A stretch of 64,000 nucleotides of DNA. Origin: Centropus unirufus. Its lineage: Eukaryota > Chordata > Aves > Cuculiformes > Centropidae. The notes under the pieces were generated by a model. That model made no database searches. It was given only the letters and a program-made list of their open reading frames with translations, and was not told the DNA's origin. Every line of letters starts with the position of its first letter. The first letter of the stretch is position 1. Below are positions 1 to 11,600 of this stretch, one piece after another. The stretch spans positions 210,978-274,977 of the forward strand of contig VYZI01000029.1 in assembly GCA_013397695.1 (NCBI GenBank). Reading direction: 5' to 3'. A program made the position numbers and the translations under genes.

Positions 1-1704
1 GCAGGGGTCTCTGGACTCAGAAAGTGTTTCTCCAGTTAATTTCTATCTAAGGGTTGGCTGTGATACTTATCCAATTGGCAAACCTGGGTTCAGATTTCAG
101 CTTTAAAATATAATTGGCAGCTCAGCAAATTCATAAAATTGATCCTCATTCACAGTTATTTTTGGCTTGCGTTAAGAACGTGCCAACCTGGAACTCTAAA
201 CTTAACCCCAAGTGACTTTCCCAGGGCCGCTGCCCTGAAAGGGAAGCCTGGCAGCAGCGCCTGGGCCCCAGCCAAGATAAATGCTGAGCCATGGATGGCA
301 GGGCAGCCTAGCTTGAACCACAGGTGAAGCGAGAATAAAAAGACAGAATAAAAGGGGTGCGTTGTCAAATGTGCCCTTTCTGAAACCCATTATTCGAGTG
401 GCCCCACGTTTGGCTCTCCCTGCTCTGTGGTCTGATGCAATGCACCGGTATCTAAGCCCATCTGAGCTGCCGCACGCTTCAGGGCAGCTTAAAATAAAAC
501 ACAAAAGTGGAGATGCGGTGTATTTCAGCTCCGTGTACAAAGCAGAAGCTAGCAGAAGGGGGCAGAACCAGTCCAGGCGGTGCCATCAAGCCTTGCCAGC
601 GGGTACATTGATTTCTTTCAGCCTGCCAGAGCCTCTCTAGGCCCAGGCAAAGCTGTCTGCAAGTTGAGCAAAGCCAAAACTCTGCCATGCCAGCCCTCCA
701 GCGCATGGTGCCATGGCACGTCGGTTCTGTTCAACACGTGGAGAAAATGCACACAACCCCTGCTGATGGGATTTATGTGAATGGGTAAGACCCGCCGGCC
801 AAAGTCAGCCCTCAAGGAGAAAAGCCTATTTCTAGTGCTACCACATTGACACCTTGTGGTGGACTTCGTGTTTAAAAAAATATATTGGTGTGTGTCTTGC
901 AGATGTCAATTGCTAGGCTTTCCTAGAGGCATTCCACTTGGCTTTTTATACTTTTTTTCTTTCAACAACTCTACTTAAGCTCTCTTGGACAAATACAAGT
1001 ACTGGAACATCAAAGAACAAAGTTCAGAAGCTGATCCAAACCGGCGTCTCCCAAATACCATCCCCAGATACATGTCAATATCATAAAATATGAACAGAAA
1101 TACCCACTGGAGACTATTTTTTCTACTTTTCTATTCTTCTAGAACTTGGATTCTCCGCCCCTTTTTTTTCCATAATATTGTTACTTTGACTTCAGCTTAA
1201 GCTGATGCTCACTTTTTCTTCTGCACGCCTCAAAAGCATGACCTACATAACCCAAGAAAGATGCCGTAAAGGTTTGAAGAGCTTCTATCTGCTCCTTTAA
1301 GTGAAGCCAGGGTTCCGAATCCACCACATGTCACATATTACGTTATAAGCAAGAGGATATTCAGATGCTAAAGTTCTTCTCCGAGAGTGTTTCCCGGCTG
1401 GAAAGAACATTTTTACAAGCTTCTGTATTCCCTTCAGTCTCTTCCTAACAGGACCTCCTGTAGGGAGAACTTGGTTTTTCTCATTCTGATGATAGTTTTG
1501 AGTAACGTTTATAATTGTCTGCCAATATCTGTGTACTTTTTTGGCAATAACAAATCATAGTCAAGTTTGTTTCCCTGCTAAAAATTTCTTTAGCATCACT
1601 TTTGAAGCAGTGATCGTATGGACTGCAGCCTTTGCCAGGCTATTGCAGCATTTATACTTTCAGTTTCCCCGAAGCTGCAGAATGTGGTTTTTGTTTTATT
1701 TATG

Positions 1705-1753
1705 AAATGCATTTTGCCATTTACCATTTCAAATGGTAAAACCCATTGCATTT
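1705..1753. repeat. 49-bp imperfect palindrome
   Basis: Arms AAATGCA (1705-1711) with TTTACCATTT (1720-1729), and AAATGGTAAA (1731-1740) with TGCATTT (1747-1753), mirrored around a single C at 1730. Only the spacer segments fail to pair. No gene overlaps it. Confidence 0.7.
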
Positions 1754-2544
1754 CTCTGTGCTTCTCCTGATACACTCCTTAACAAGTGTTGGTTGCTCTT
1801 CAGTCCTGTTAGGCAGTTCTCACATCTCTGCAGCTCTTCTGCTCACAAAGCAAGGAGAATATTCCTTCTGTAGTAAAACTAAGTCTATTCTGGAAACCAA
1901 ATTTCAAGACGGTGTTGGTATCTTTGTCTTAACTTTGTGTTCAACATTGTAGTTCATTCAGTTACTGTAGTGGATACTGTTTCTTATTGGTTGGCAGATT
2001 TTCCTTTTGTTTGAAGCTTCTGCAGATATTGAATTGCAGATATTGAGTTATGGGTATTAAATCTGCCAAGCTGACAGCCTGCAAGTGTACATTTCTTTGA
2101 TTTTATTTAATACTACGAGAAAAATTACTTCCATTTTCCCAATTTGTTTTTTTATGTCATCCATGCTTAGCTACTTGCTTCTAATTTAGAATTTTTTCTG
2201 CCATTCAGTGCCCTCATGTCCATTTGTCTTCTGTAGGAAACTAGTAACGTTGGTCACTCCCTCAAAGGTGCACTCCTGGTGATGGTAGTTTAAGGATGAA
2301 TGTTGCTTTTACAGTAGGATTTAAGGTGGGTAAGAACGTATAGTGGCTGAGTTTCTGCTAGCATCCCGTTTTATCATCAAGAAAACGTTGCATGATGTCA
2401 ACCCAAATACCTGTGAATGTAACTTTGCTTCTGTTTCCTTCCCTAAAAAGCTTTTGCTAGGAAAGCTACTTTGAGGCACAGTGAGAAAACAGCCTGAGCA
2501 TATCAAATCTCTGCCAGGCTACAGGTAACCGTGTCATGGTTCTA

Positions 2545-2605
2545 ACAGCAACAGCAAAGCAAAACAAAAAAAATTGAAACAAAAAAAAAAATTTAAAAAA
2601 ACCAA
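2545..2605 (+). repeat. A-rich low-complexity tract
   Basis: Several A runs broken by C, G and TTT. It resembles an old poly(A) tail, but I could not identify a retrotransposed body next to it. Confidence 0.6.
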
Positions 2606-3836
2606 ACCTCAAAACCTCTTAGGCTGGAGGGTGGGGTGGAGAGATAGGATGCTGTCTGGGGTTGAGCAGGAGGAGTATTGAGCACAGACAAGGAGGATGT
2701 GAATACCTGGGAAGGGAACAGGGAAAGGAAGGGAGCATGAAGCAAGAGTTTAGGATATTGGTAGGTAAGGGGGGTGGAGGTGGAAGGTGAAGTTTGGACA
2801 TGGGCAAGTGTTAAGTAGCTTGTGACCCATTTCATAAAGAGCATGGTGGAAATCCTGAGCCCAGATAGAACAGGAGAAAAGAAAAGTGTAAAATTTAGGG
2901 AAGCTGGGGAAACTGTGGGATATGGGAAAGCAGAAGAGGAGGAGCTGGCAGTGCAGTTACAATGAGAAATTCTGATGCCACAGTTCATTGGCAGAAGCAC
3001 ATTGTCTAGCTTCCTTACCTGTGTTAAAAGACCTGCATGTGTTGTCCTACTTTCTGCCTGGGGTGTGGTGTCCCCACAAATTGCTGTGTTCACAACTTTG
3101 CTCCATTCACATGACTGTTTTGATTACATTTGGCAAGTCAGCACATCAGTACGACTTGCTAAAGATTTCCCCTGAGCCTGCTGCAAGACCTCAAAGCTGT
3201 GAGCCCAACTCAGGATGGAGAAAGGACATGGCTAAAATGCTGTAGAAATCCCTTCACTATGGATTGCAAGTCATAGCACTTTCTTAATAATCCTAATGAC
3301 AAGCGGTGCTGCAACATTAAACTGTTCTTGTCAAAGCATTGCAGTCCCACCAGCACGTAGGAGTTAAATACTGCAGACCAGTTAAATACTGGTCTTGTAT
3401 ACGGGAGTGAATGCAGAGCAGACATACCCCGAGGCAGAATAGCGAAGGGCTTATAGGGGCAGAGTGCATGAGTTCCAGCTCTAGGAGTAAAAAGTCCATG
3501 CAAAAGGTGAAAGAGATCTGAATTGTTATCTTAAGAGATGTGTAGGTAAAGTCCCTGTGTTAGATGTAGGAGTCTACCTGTTAAAGGCTTTCACCGGAGC
3601 CTTTGGAGGTTTTTGACGTGCAGAAGTAGCCTGTCATACTTGGTGAAGTAGAGGGCTGGTTTGTTCTTTCCTAGCAATCCAACATTTTTAAAGAGAGAAG
3701 CAGTGAAACCTGTCTTGTTCTGTTTAGTTTTCTGTGATTGGTTCAAATGTTTGCTTACAAATTGGGCCAGCTCTTAAGGGAGTTGAGTTAAAATATTAGC
3801 AAAACTTCTCAGAATAATTGGCAAATAAAGTCATGG

Positions 3837-4436
3837 CATCATAGAATCATTAAGGTTGGAAACGAACTCTAAGATCACCCAGTCAACACCACCATGCCTA
3901 CTAAACCATGTCCTGAAGTGCCACCTCCAGGGACAGACTCTCCACCACTTCCCGGGGCAGCCTGTTCCAACACTTGGCAACTCTTTCAGTAAAGAAATTT
4001 CTGCTCATATCCAATCTAAAGTTCCCCTGATGCCACTTGAGGCTCTTTCCTCTCATCCCATTGCTCGTTACTGGGGAGAAGAGACCAACACCAACCTCAC
4101 TACAGCATCCCTTCAGGTAGTTGTAGGAGGACATAACATCTCCTACCAGCCTCCCTTTCTCCAGGCTAAACAGCCCCAGTTCCCTCAGCTGCTCCTCATC
4201 AGACTTGTGCTCCAGCCCCTTCCCCAGCTGTTGCCCATCTCTGATCACGCTCCAGCAGCTCAATGTTTTTCTGTTACTGAGGCCCAAAGCTGAACATAGC
4301 ATTTGAGGTGCAGCCTTAACGGTGCTGTCCCTAGGGGACATCACTTCCCTACTCCTGCTGGCCACACCATTTCTGATAGAAGCCAAGGTGCTGTTGACGT
4401 TCTTGGCCACCTGGGCACACTGCTCAAATCAAAGTG
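3837..4436 (-). mobile_element. CR1 LINE, 5'-truncated 3' end
   Basis: About 600 bp matching the CR1 3' region on the minus strand. The 3' end is at the low-coordinate side (CATAGAATCAT, the complement of the CR1 terminal octamer repeat). It continues through the decayed end of ORF2 (translation on the minus strand contains RSREV, KGLEHKSDEEQLRELGLFSLEKGRL). No intact ORF; a fossil copy. Confidence 0.9.
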
Positions 4437-6593
4437 TTTGATACAGAGTAATATCATTACCTGCTTCATGGACAATCTTACGGCATTAATTTTTATGGCA
4501 CCTAAGCTCACTCGATTAGTAGGATTGCCACCGGTGTTCTGTGGGGGAGAAATTTCTGTATTGAAGAAGAAGCAGGAGGGGAGGTGCTGTGAGCTGCACA
4601 AGACTGCGCCGGGTGCAGGGGACCATCCTCTTGCCTCTTTTTTTATGCCAAGGAGTTGTTGCAGAGGTGACTTTCACCCAAGACTTTTCGGCGAAATATT
4701 TGTATCTAGTTTCCCTAGCGCCTCACAAAGGAGAGTGTCTATGGCATCTTAACTTCTTGGGAAAGGATGATAGTAGAGAAGGGAAGAGGATTCTCTCCTT
4801 TTTTTTTTTTTAAATCTTAAAATTATCTTGGCAACTCTTTAAATCTCCCTTAGGAAAGCATCCTATCTGCTACAGGATTGCTCCTACTGCTTCCAGCTTC
4901 TTCTAAAAGTCTTGACAACCAAAAAGCAAAGAACATAAAGGGCTTTCTGAGCCTGTTGGGATTTATGGATTCATTTTGAACTTGGCAGCACGATCTGGAC
5001 TCAAAAGCATCTCGGCAGAGATACCAAAGAGCAACAACCTCCTACTCTGCCGCCTGTGCAAAAGCTGCTCCCTCCTTTCTGTTAGCAGCCCCTGCCCATA
5101 CCTCAGGAGTTGACAAAGCCAAAAAGAACTACTCCTCTCTTGGAAAGTGTAAAAAGCTCTGCAGCAAAAAAATTCTCAGTCCAGATTCTCAGATGCTTCT
5201 GCTGAAGTGGAATAACAGAATAGGCTGTGCTTTCCATGGGCTCTTGGCCAGCAGCAGATTTCCTCTCAAGCAGACAGTGAGACAGCACTGCTGCTGAGCT
5301 GCCCTCCAAACAAAAGCTCCATGAGAAAAACCCCTCTGGTGAGCAGAAGAGCCAAGAGAAATCAAGTTCTGTTTAGCGCCAAAGTCTGATTTATTTTCTC
5401 AGACACTTTCTCAGCAGAATGTACATTCTATGTATTTTACTGAAAGATTCCCCATTAAATAAGGCAGAAATGAAAGAAAAATAAGTTATTATAAAATTGA
5501 AAAAGGGTTTTGAACAACCCCCAAATTCCTGAGCATCCTCAAAGGAAAAGAAGAAAAACTTATGCACATCTCTCCAGCAAGCTGAGGGTACTGTGTAAAG
5601 ATAGTGTGCCAATTTTCCTATAGATTTTAAATACTTCCTGTAATATCATTCCAGACATTAAAATAAATATTGACATGTACAGCTCTACCCTGACCCACTG
5701 CTCTGTGTCTGTTCTGACTGCTGCCATTCGGGACTTGCTCTGTTTGAGTGTGTGGAAGGTATTTTTCCACTCTGTATCACATTTTCTCTGCAAGTGTCTG
5801 TGTGTGCAGCAGCGGCTGGGAGAGCTCGGGTACAGGTTCTTAGGCCAGCCACTGAGCCTGGCTTTGCATAGGCACAAGGTAGGCATTTAATCCATGAAAT
5901 GCCTTGGGTCGCCTCAGTTTTAAGTGTGGTGGTGCATGGCATATTTCAGTGCAACTAACAAGAGCTGTAGCACTCAAGTACGTATCAAAGCATTTCACAG
6001 GGCATTTATTCCACAGTTTTGTTTTAATGTCATTTCTAATCTTTATACCTTATGCAGTGGGTAAATTTATAAGCCATTCCTGTGATCCAGTTATATGTAT
6101 TGTGACTATAATTAGTGGAAAATTCGTGATACATAGAAAAAGTTGTCGTGTTCTGTGACAATAACTCATACCTCCAAACTACAATTTCATGGAGCCAACA
6201 GCCACACGGCCATGAGAGACTGAACTGATACGGGATTCATATTTCATGAAGATTCTTTAAACACCACCCCAAAAAAAGAAGGCAGGAAATAGGCCAAACT
6301 ATCTCCACTTTCAAAAAATTTCATCATGTGATAATGACACAAAAGGCAAATTGCTACTCCTTAGTAACCTTTTTGAAAGCAGTTCAGAATTGTCAGTGAG
6401 GGCTGTGTTTAATTCTTGCCTGGGACAGATCTCACTAGTTGTACCTCAGAAGAACCTAACACAGATCCTGAAGAGTCAGGGAATTTGTCAATCCCTCCCA
6501 ACCGCTGGACTTGATGAAGCATCAGCGCTAAGAGGAATGGAAAATAAATAAACAAATAAATTAAATATTTTTTAAAAAAGGAAAAAACATTAC

Positions 6594-6599
6594 TTTATT
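6594..6599 (-). terminator. Candidate poly(A) signal for ZC3H12D
   Basis: AATAAA on the minus strand about 1.08 kb past the ZC3H12D stop; an ATTAAA lies at 6717-6712. Either would give a 3' UTR of about 1 kb (to ~6590-6710). No closer AATAAA was seen between 6600 and 7677. This is position and hexamer only, with no downstream element check. Confidence 0.3.
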
Positions 6600-7677
6600 C
6601 TGAACAAAGTGTTCCAGATGACTATTTTATAATGGGTTGCACCATTTTTAAAACATGTCATACTGACATACTTGAACTTTGGTATAATGCCAAAAAATTT
6701 CAGGATCATTTTTTAATATCTGGATTATAACCTGAAATTCAGTGGAATAATGCAGAGATGTGCAGCTTTACAGCTTACTGAAAATCATACATGTCCCCAC
6801 AGAATGCAGTTTAAGTGCTTGTAATCATACCCAGCTGTATAACTGCATTATGGAACCATATTTAGTAGTAAAGCCAAAAACCAGTTTTCTTATTTGGTAC
6901 AATATGAGATGCTTGAAAGCCTTTTTCTTGGGGTTTTTTTGGCGTCATCTGGGTTTCTTCTTTTTTGAATCAGTGACCCCAGGCCTTCAGCCCACATCAG
7001 AACTTATATTGAAGATGACTTCCCTGCTATGACGTTGTGTGTGATCCCTGAGAAATATACATGCAGCTGTCTTTAAGTGCTTGTACCTCCACCTCCTCTG
7101 CCAGTGATTCCATGCGTTCACAGCGTCGATTTATAAACGTGAAAGGTATCTTTGAAAGCTCATGGATATAGGACTAGGCCTGGATCAGGCAATAATGTGG
7201 ACCCAAAGATACCCTCTAGAACACAACCCTGTGATAAGAAAAATGGGCCAAATTATGTTTTATACTAGCCAAGCAAGCGGTCATGGGGGAAGTCCATGGA
7301 GAGCCCTTCACTGGAGACCGAGGAGCATGGTTCTCTCACAGTAGTTGTGCAACACGTTAGGATTGTCTAGTGTTTCAAGACACGAATGAGGATAAATGGC
7401 ATCCTGAAGCCACCTGTCAGCGAGGTTCAAATGCTGACAGCCCAGGTACCCTGAGCTCTCCCGCTCACTTCCATGGGAGGTGATTGAGGTCCCCCTGCAG
7501 TGGACGGCAGACTTTGTCTTCACTTGGTGCCCTACGTGCCATAGCTGGTTGACGCTTAGACTTGTGCTCCTACAACCCCTGCCATAAAGCCCTTTAAGAA
7601 CACCTAGTTAAGCCTCAGAATAGCACCATTTATGCCTCAGGACTTGTGCTTGTTGGGAAAGGTTTGACCTGGAGGCT

Positions 7678-8690
7678 TCACAAGTTTCGGTGCCTTTGAA
7701 TCAATAAAGTCAAGCTAGCGATATCCTTGATATCAGGGTACAAAGCCATGACGTGTTTCACCTCGCCGTATGGGAAAAGGGAGCACAGCTCCCTGTGTAT
7801 GGTTGCCTGCTGGGCAGCAGGTGGCCTTGCAGCTGGGGTGAGCCAGTAGTCACTGTAAGAGGCGCTGGGGTAAGCATGAGCTTTCTGGAAGAAGCCCAGT
7901 CTGCTGCTGGAGTCTAACAGAAAGGGCTGGGTGGGCAAACAGTGCTTCTGCGGCTGCTGCCTGCTGTATAAGTGAAGTGGGCCAGGGGAAAGAGCCGTGG
8001 GCTGGGGCAAGGCGTGCTGTGAGGTCTCCATCGCCTGTTTGCGCTGAGCACCCTCAGGGATGCGGTGGCTCCTCTGCCCCATCCCATGCACGCTGCAGCG
8101 CTCCTGAGGCCAGCTGTGCTCTGCGCGCATCCCACCCTGCGCTGGTAGGAGCACTCCTTGCTGGAAAGGACATCCCGGTAAGCAGGTGTGGTCCGGTCTG
8201 TGGGGGTAATGAAGCGCATACGGGTTGAGGTTGCCCCAGCGATGGGGGCTGCCCATCACCTCTCCATCCTGCGAGGTGTGTACGTGATGGTAGTCACGGG
8301 TGTCACCAACGATGGAGAGCACTGACATCTTCTCCAGGAGTGACTGGTCTTGCGGCAGCTCCAGCTGTAGCAGCTGCTGGTCTAGGCCCGGGTCAGAGCT
8401 GAGGCTGCTGGCCCAGATGCCAGAGGGCTGCTCATGCCGGCTCCCCTGGGACCACGCTGGGCAGCAGGAAGACCCTGAGCAGCTGCTGGCTTCTCGCAGC
8501 ATTTCTGGGCGGGCAGCGGGCAGTGCAGGCTCTTTTCCAGTCCTGTGCAGCAAGCAATTATTCTCCTCTTTCCTCAGGTTTAACGGGACCTGCGTTTTGG
8601 CCCTGAGCTCATCAGCGACTGAGAGCTGAGCTTGATGTGGTCTCTCTGGGTGGTAAAATTTGCATTTATTGCCATAGGTGCACTTTTTAC
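7678..8690 (-). CDS. ZC3H12D: ZC3H12D coding exon 5 (zinc finger, low-complexity region, C terminus)
   Basis: 1,013 nt from acceptor CTTCCAG to the TGA at 7680-7678. It begins in the zinc finger (KKCTYGNKCKFYHPERPH) and continues through SVADELRAK, then a poorly conserved Pro/Gln/His/Ser-rich region. The terminal block, LCSLFPYGEVKHVM followed by LTLLIQRHRNL, matches the conserved C-terminal helical element of the ZC3H12 family. It is a single large last coding exon, as usual for this family. Confidence 0.97.
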
Positions 8691-11600
8691 CTGGAAGAAT
8701 CAAAAAGTCAGTCAGGAGGTTGTTGCTAGCACCCGCGTTTATGAACGCACTCATCGTTTCCCCCCAGCGCTGGGAATTTGCAGGGGTGTGGTGAGCACAA
8801 ACAGCGAAGAGGGGAAGTACTGTTTTCCAATTCAGTACATTTGACCCCAGATTTAAATATTGCTGACCTATTTAGCTGGGTGAAGCAGCAGTGAAAGGAA
8901 GTCTCTGCTATTTTGGAAGTACCCGGACTCCATTTATGTTCCGGTTTCTGTATTCAGTGTCCTGAGAGACCCGCTGCTACAAAGGGTTACTTAAAAAAAA
9001 TTATATAGGGATTTACCTCCGAGAAACCTCCACTTTACTGGAAAGCTGCTGGGAGGGGAAGGGTTTGGATGGTTTTTCCCGGGTGCTACAATGCAAATCC
9101 ACTCTGCAAAGTGAAAAGTGTGTGCAGCCCGGAGGGTCAGCACAGCCATGGCACCTGGTTTGAGTGCGTGCAGGGAGGATGGAGGGGTCAGAAACAGCTT
9201 TGCTGAGGCTGAAGCCGTTTAAGCAGGAGAGGAAAAATGCATCACACCTTTGAGAAGCCCAAACCCCAGTCTCTACCACATGAAGCAGGACAGTGTACGG
9301 TGATGGCACTTGCTCTTAGCTGAAGGAAAGCACCATTGGGAAGCAAGAGGCAGGAGGAAGAGTGGCGGTTCACAGCATGGGGAGAAACCCACCATAGGGA
9401 CAAGGCTGCCATTTGGGTTCAGGAAGCACTGGCTTTTTGCTGAGGAAGTTATTAAGAGTGGGTCCATGCCGGCCTAATGGATCATCAGGAGGCATAAACC
9501 TGAAAAAGGAAAAAGTCATGGGGTAACAAAAATACCTCGAGCTTTTGCAGCTAAAGAGCCATCAGAGCCTGTGGCACAAGCTTAGAGCAGAAAATCCTTG
9601 TGGTCATTTTGTGACCAGCTTTCAGGTGTCAGGCTGCATTACCAGACACGGTGCCCTCCTGCCTGCCCAAACAACAAAGCTTCAGCTTCATTTGGTTGTT
9701 TCTTTTTCCTGATAAGTTAAAACAATTGGGAAGGCACAGCGTCTTGGCACATCTTTGTTTTGCCAGCCAGGAGCCTCGGCCATTGCAGCATCGCTTCCCC
9801 TTCCTCTGAAGCAGCAGCAAACTCTTCTATGGTCCCCACACTTAAATCCCCACCATCAGCTCCCTTCCACAGCAAACTCACATTTCTCTTACTAAATACT
9901 TGGAGAATGAGGACTAAAAAGCCAGCAGTTACTTCAGAGGTGCAGCAGATCACGGATGTGGTGTGAGAAACAAGCCCAGCCTTTTCAAGGGTTCAGTAAA
10001 GGCTGCCTGCTACAGGGCCTACAAAATACTCAAATAAAACTGTTTATTCTTCTATGCCAGTACCTGAGTGTGATGCTTCAGGAAGAAAATTAATTAGCAT
10101 CTCTGGGCTTGTTTGCAAATGAATCTGCACTGCACCCACCCATGAAACAACTCCCTACTGGATGAATGGAAGAACTCTGGGAATTTGGTTATGCGCATGA
10201 CAGGACTGAAGTCTCCAGCATCAGGCTGTGGTTCTAGAGAGGTTCCAAAAGTTGTTCAAGAAGGTCCTGCTGGAGCTATTCCAACAGGCTTCATGATAAC
10301 AGCTAGATTTTCTGAGGGAAGAGTTCTGGAAGGCCTGGAGCGCCACTGTGAGACAGCTTCTCTCTTCGCACTTGTCCATACACTCTGGATGTCTCTAAGT
10401 GCATTTCCCAAGTCAAACTGATGGCTAAAAAATGCCCCTACTATTAGGAAGCTCAGGCAAGGTCCAGACTGAGGAGATCAGCCTTGCAGGCGTGGTGCAA
10501 GCGCCTTAATAAAAACCTTCCCCAGTGGGGATGGTATGGGCCAGAGAGACCAGATTCTCATCTCCCTTCTAGAAAGTTATGATTACAAAAGCACAGGAAA
10601 ATGTATTCCTCTGGCTTGTAGGGGACTTAAAACTACTTAAAACCAAATAGCCAGCCTCCTATCATGGATTTAATTGTTATAGGAAATATAAAGTAAAATA
10701 TATCAACATATATTTTTATATATATATACATATATTGATTGAACTTCCAAGCTTGGTCTGACACCCCAGTTTGGATTGGAAGAAGTAAAGCTGGTCACTA
10801 CCACTGCCATTCAAATAGAGAAGTTCACTGAAGAGTGGCGTAGGGGATTTTAAGACCAAAGCTGAGGGAGCAGGAGCTGCTCCTCTGCTGGTGGAAGGTG
10901 CATTGATGTTGGAGCTGATGGCCCTTAGTATTTAAATTCAAGATTATTTAACAACAACTGCTCTTACCTGTTGCTGACAAATGAGTACATGAGTAGTCGC
11001 TGCTCAATAAACCATTTCCACTCAGGGTTTTCATTCTGGAGATCCCGGTAGTGGTCATTGGAAACAATGACTCCGTCTTTCTCATAAGCAACTTTCACTA
11101 TGTAGCGGTCATCATAGCAAACCACCCTCTTGCCTTTCACCTTCCGGGATGGAGTGTACACAAGGATTGATTGCTTTTCTAGCTCCTCAAGGATGTGCTG
11201 ATCTGGTTGGCAGAAATAGAAGGGAGGAGAGGGGGGAATTAAAAATTAGAAACTAATTTATTAATAATGACCAGGTCTCAATTCTCTACAAGAATCTAAA
11301 GTGTTTCAGCACTTCAGACAACTCCCAGTGGTGTGATATTCAGGTGGACTCATATCTGGTGGCTATTTGGCAACTTGAAAATTAGGTCTTTTACAAAAGA
11401 ATCTACTTTGAGTCACTCTTTTTTTGATTTTTAAGTCTTATCTGTAAAAGGATAGTTTGAACTCCACACCAGAGGTATACTGAACCCATGCAGTTCCCTT
11501 TTTACTGCAATAAATTCTAGCAGGCTCAATCCAGCCCTAACAGGAACTTTACTCGGAGATAAAACATCCCCAATTAAATAAACTTATTTTGCTGCTATTG

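Larger units (their letters stand above)
1..6593. other. Intergenic or undetermined DNA left of ZC3H12D
   Basis: I see no coding exon with conserved protein similarity and correct splice sites here. It contains one CR1 (3837-4436), an A-rich tract at 2545-2605, a T run at 4799-4813 and a 49-bp palindrome (1705-1753). By synteny the next gene to the left should be TAB2, but none of its coding sequence is visible. Noncoding exons or a distal 3' UTR cannot be excluded. Confidence 0.7.

Noticed and set aside
3856..4410. 145- to 169-codon frames on both strands
   Set aside because: Both are translations of a 5'-truncated CR1 copy.
1..7677. TAB2 coding exons expected by synteny
   Set aside because: No TAB2-like protein sequence seen in any frame, so not annotated.
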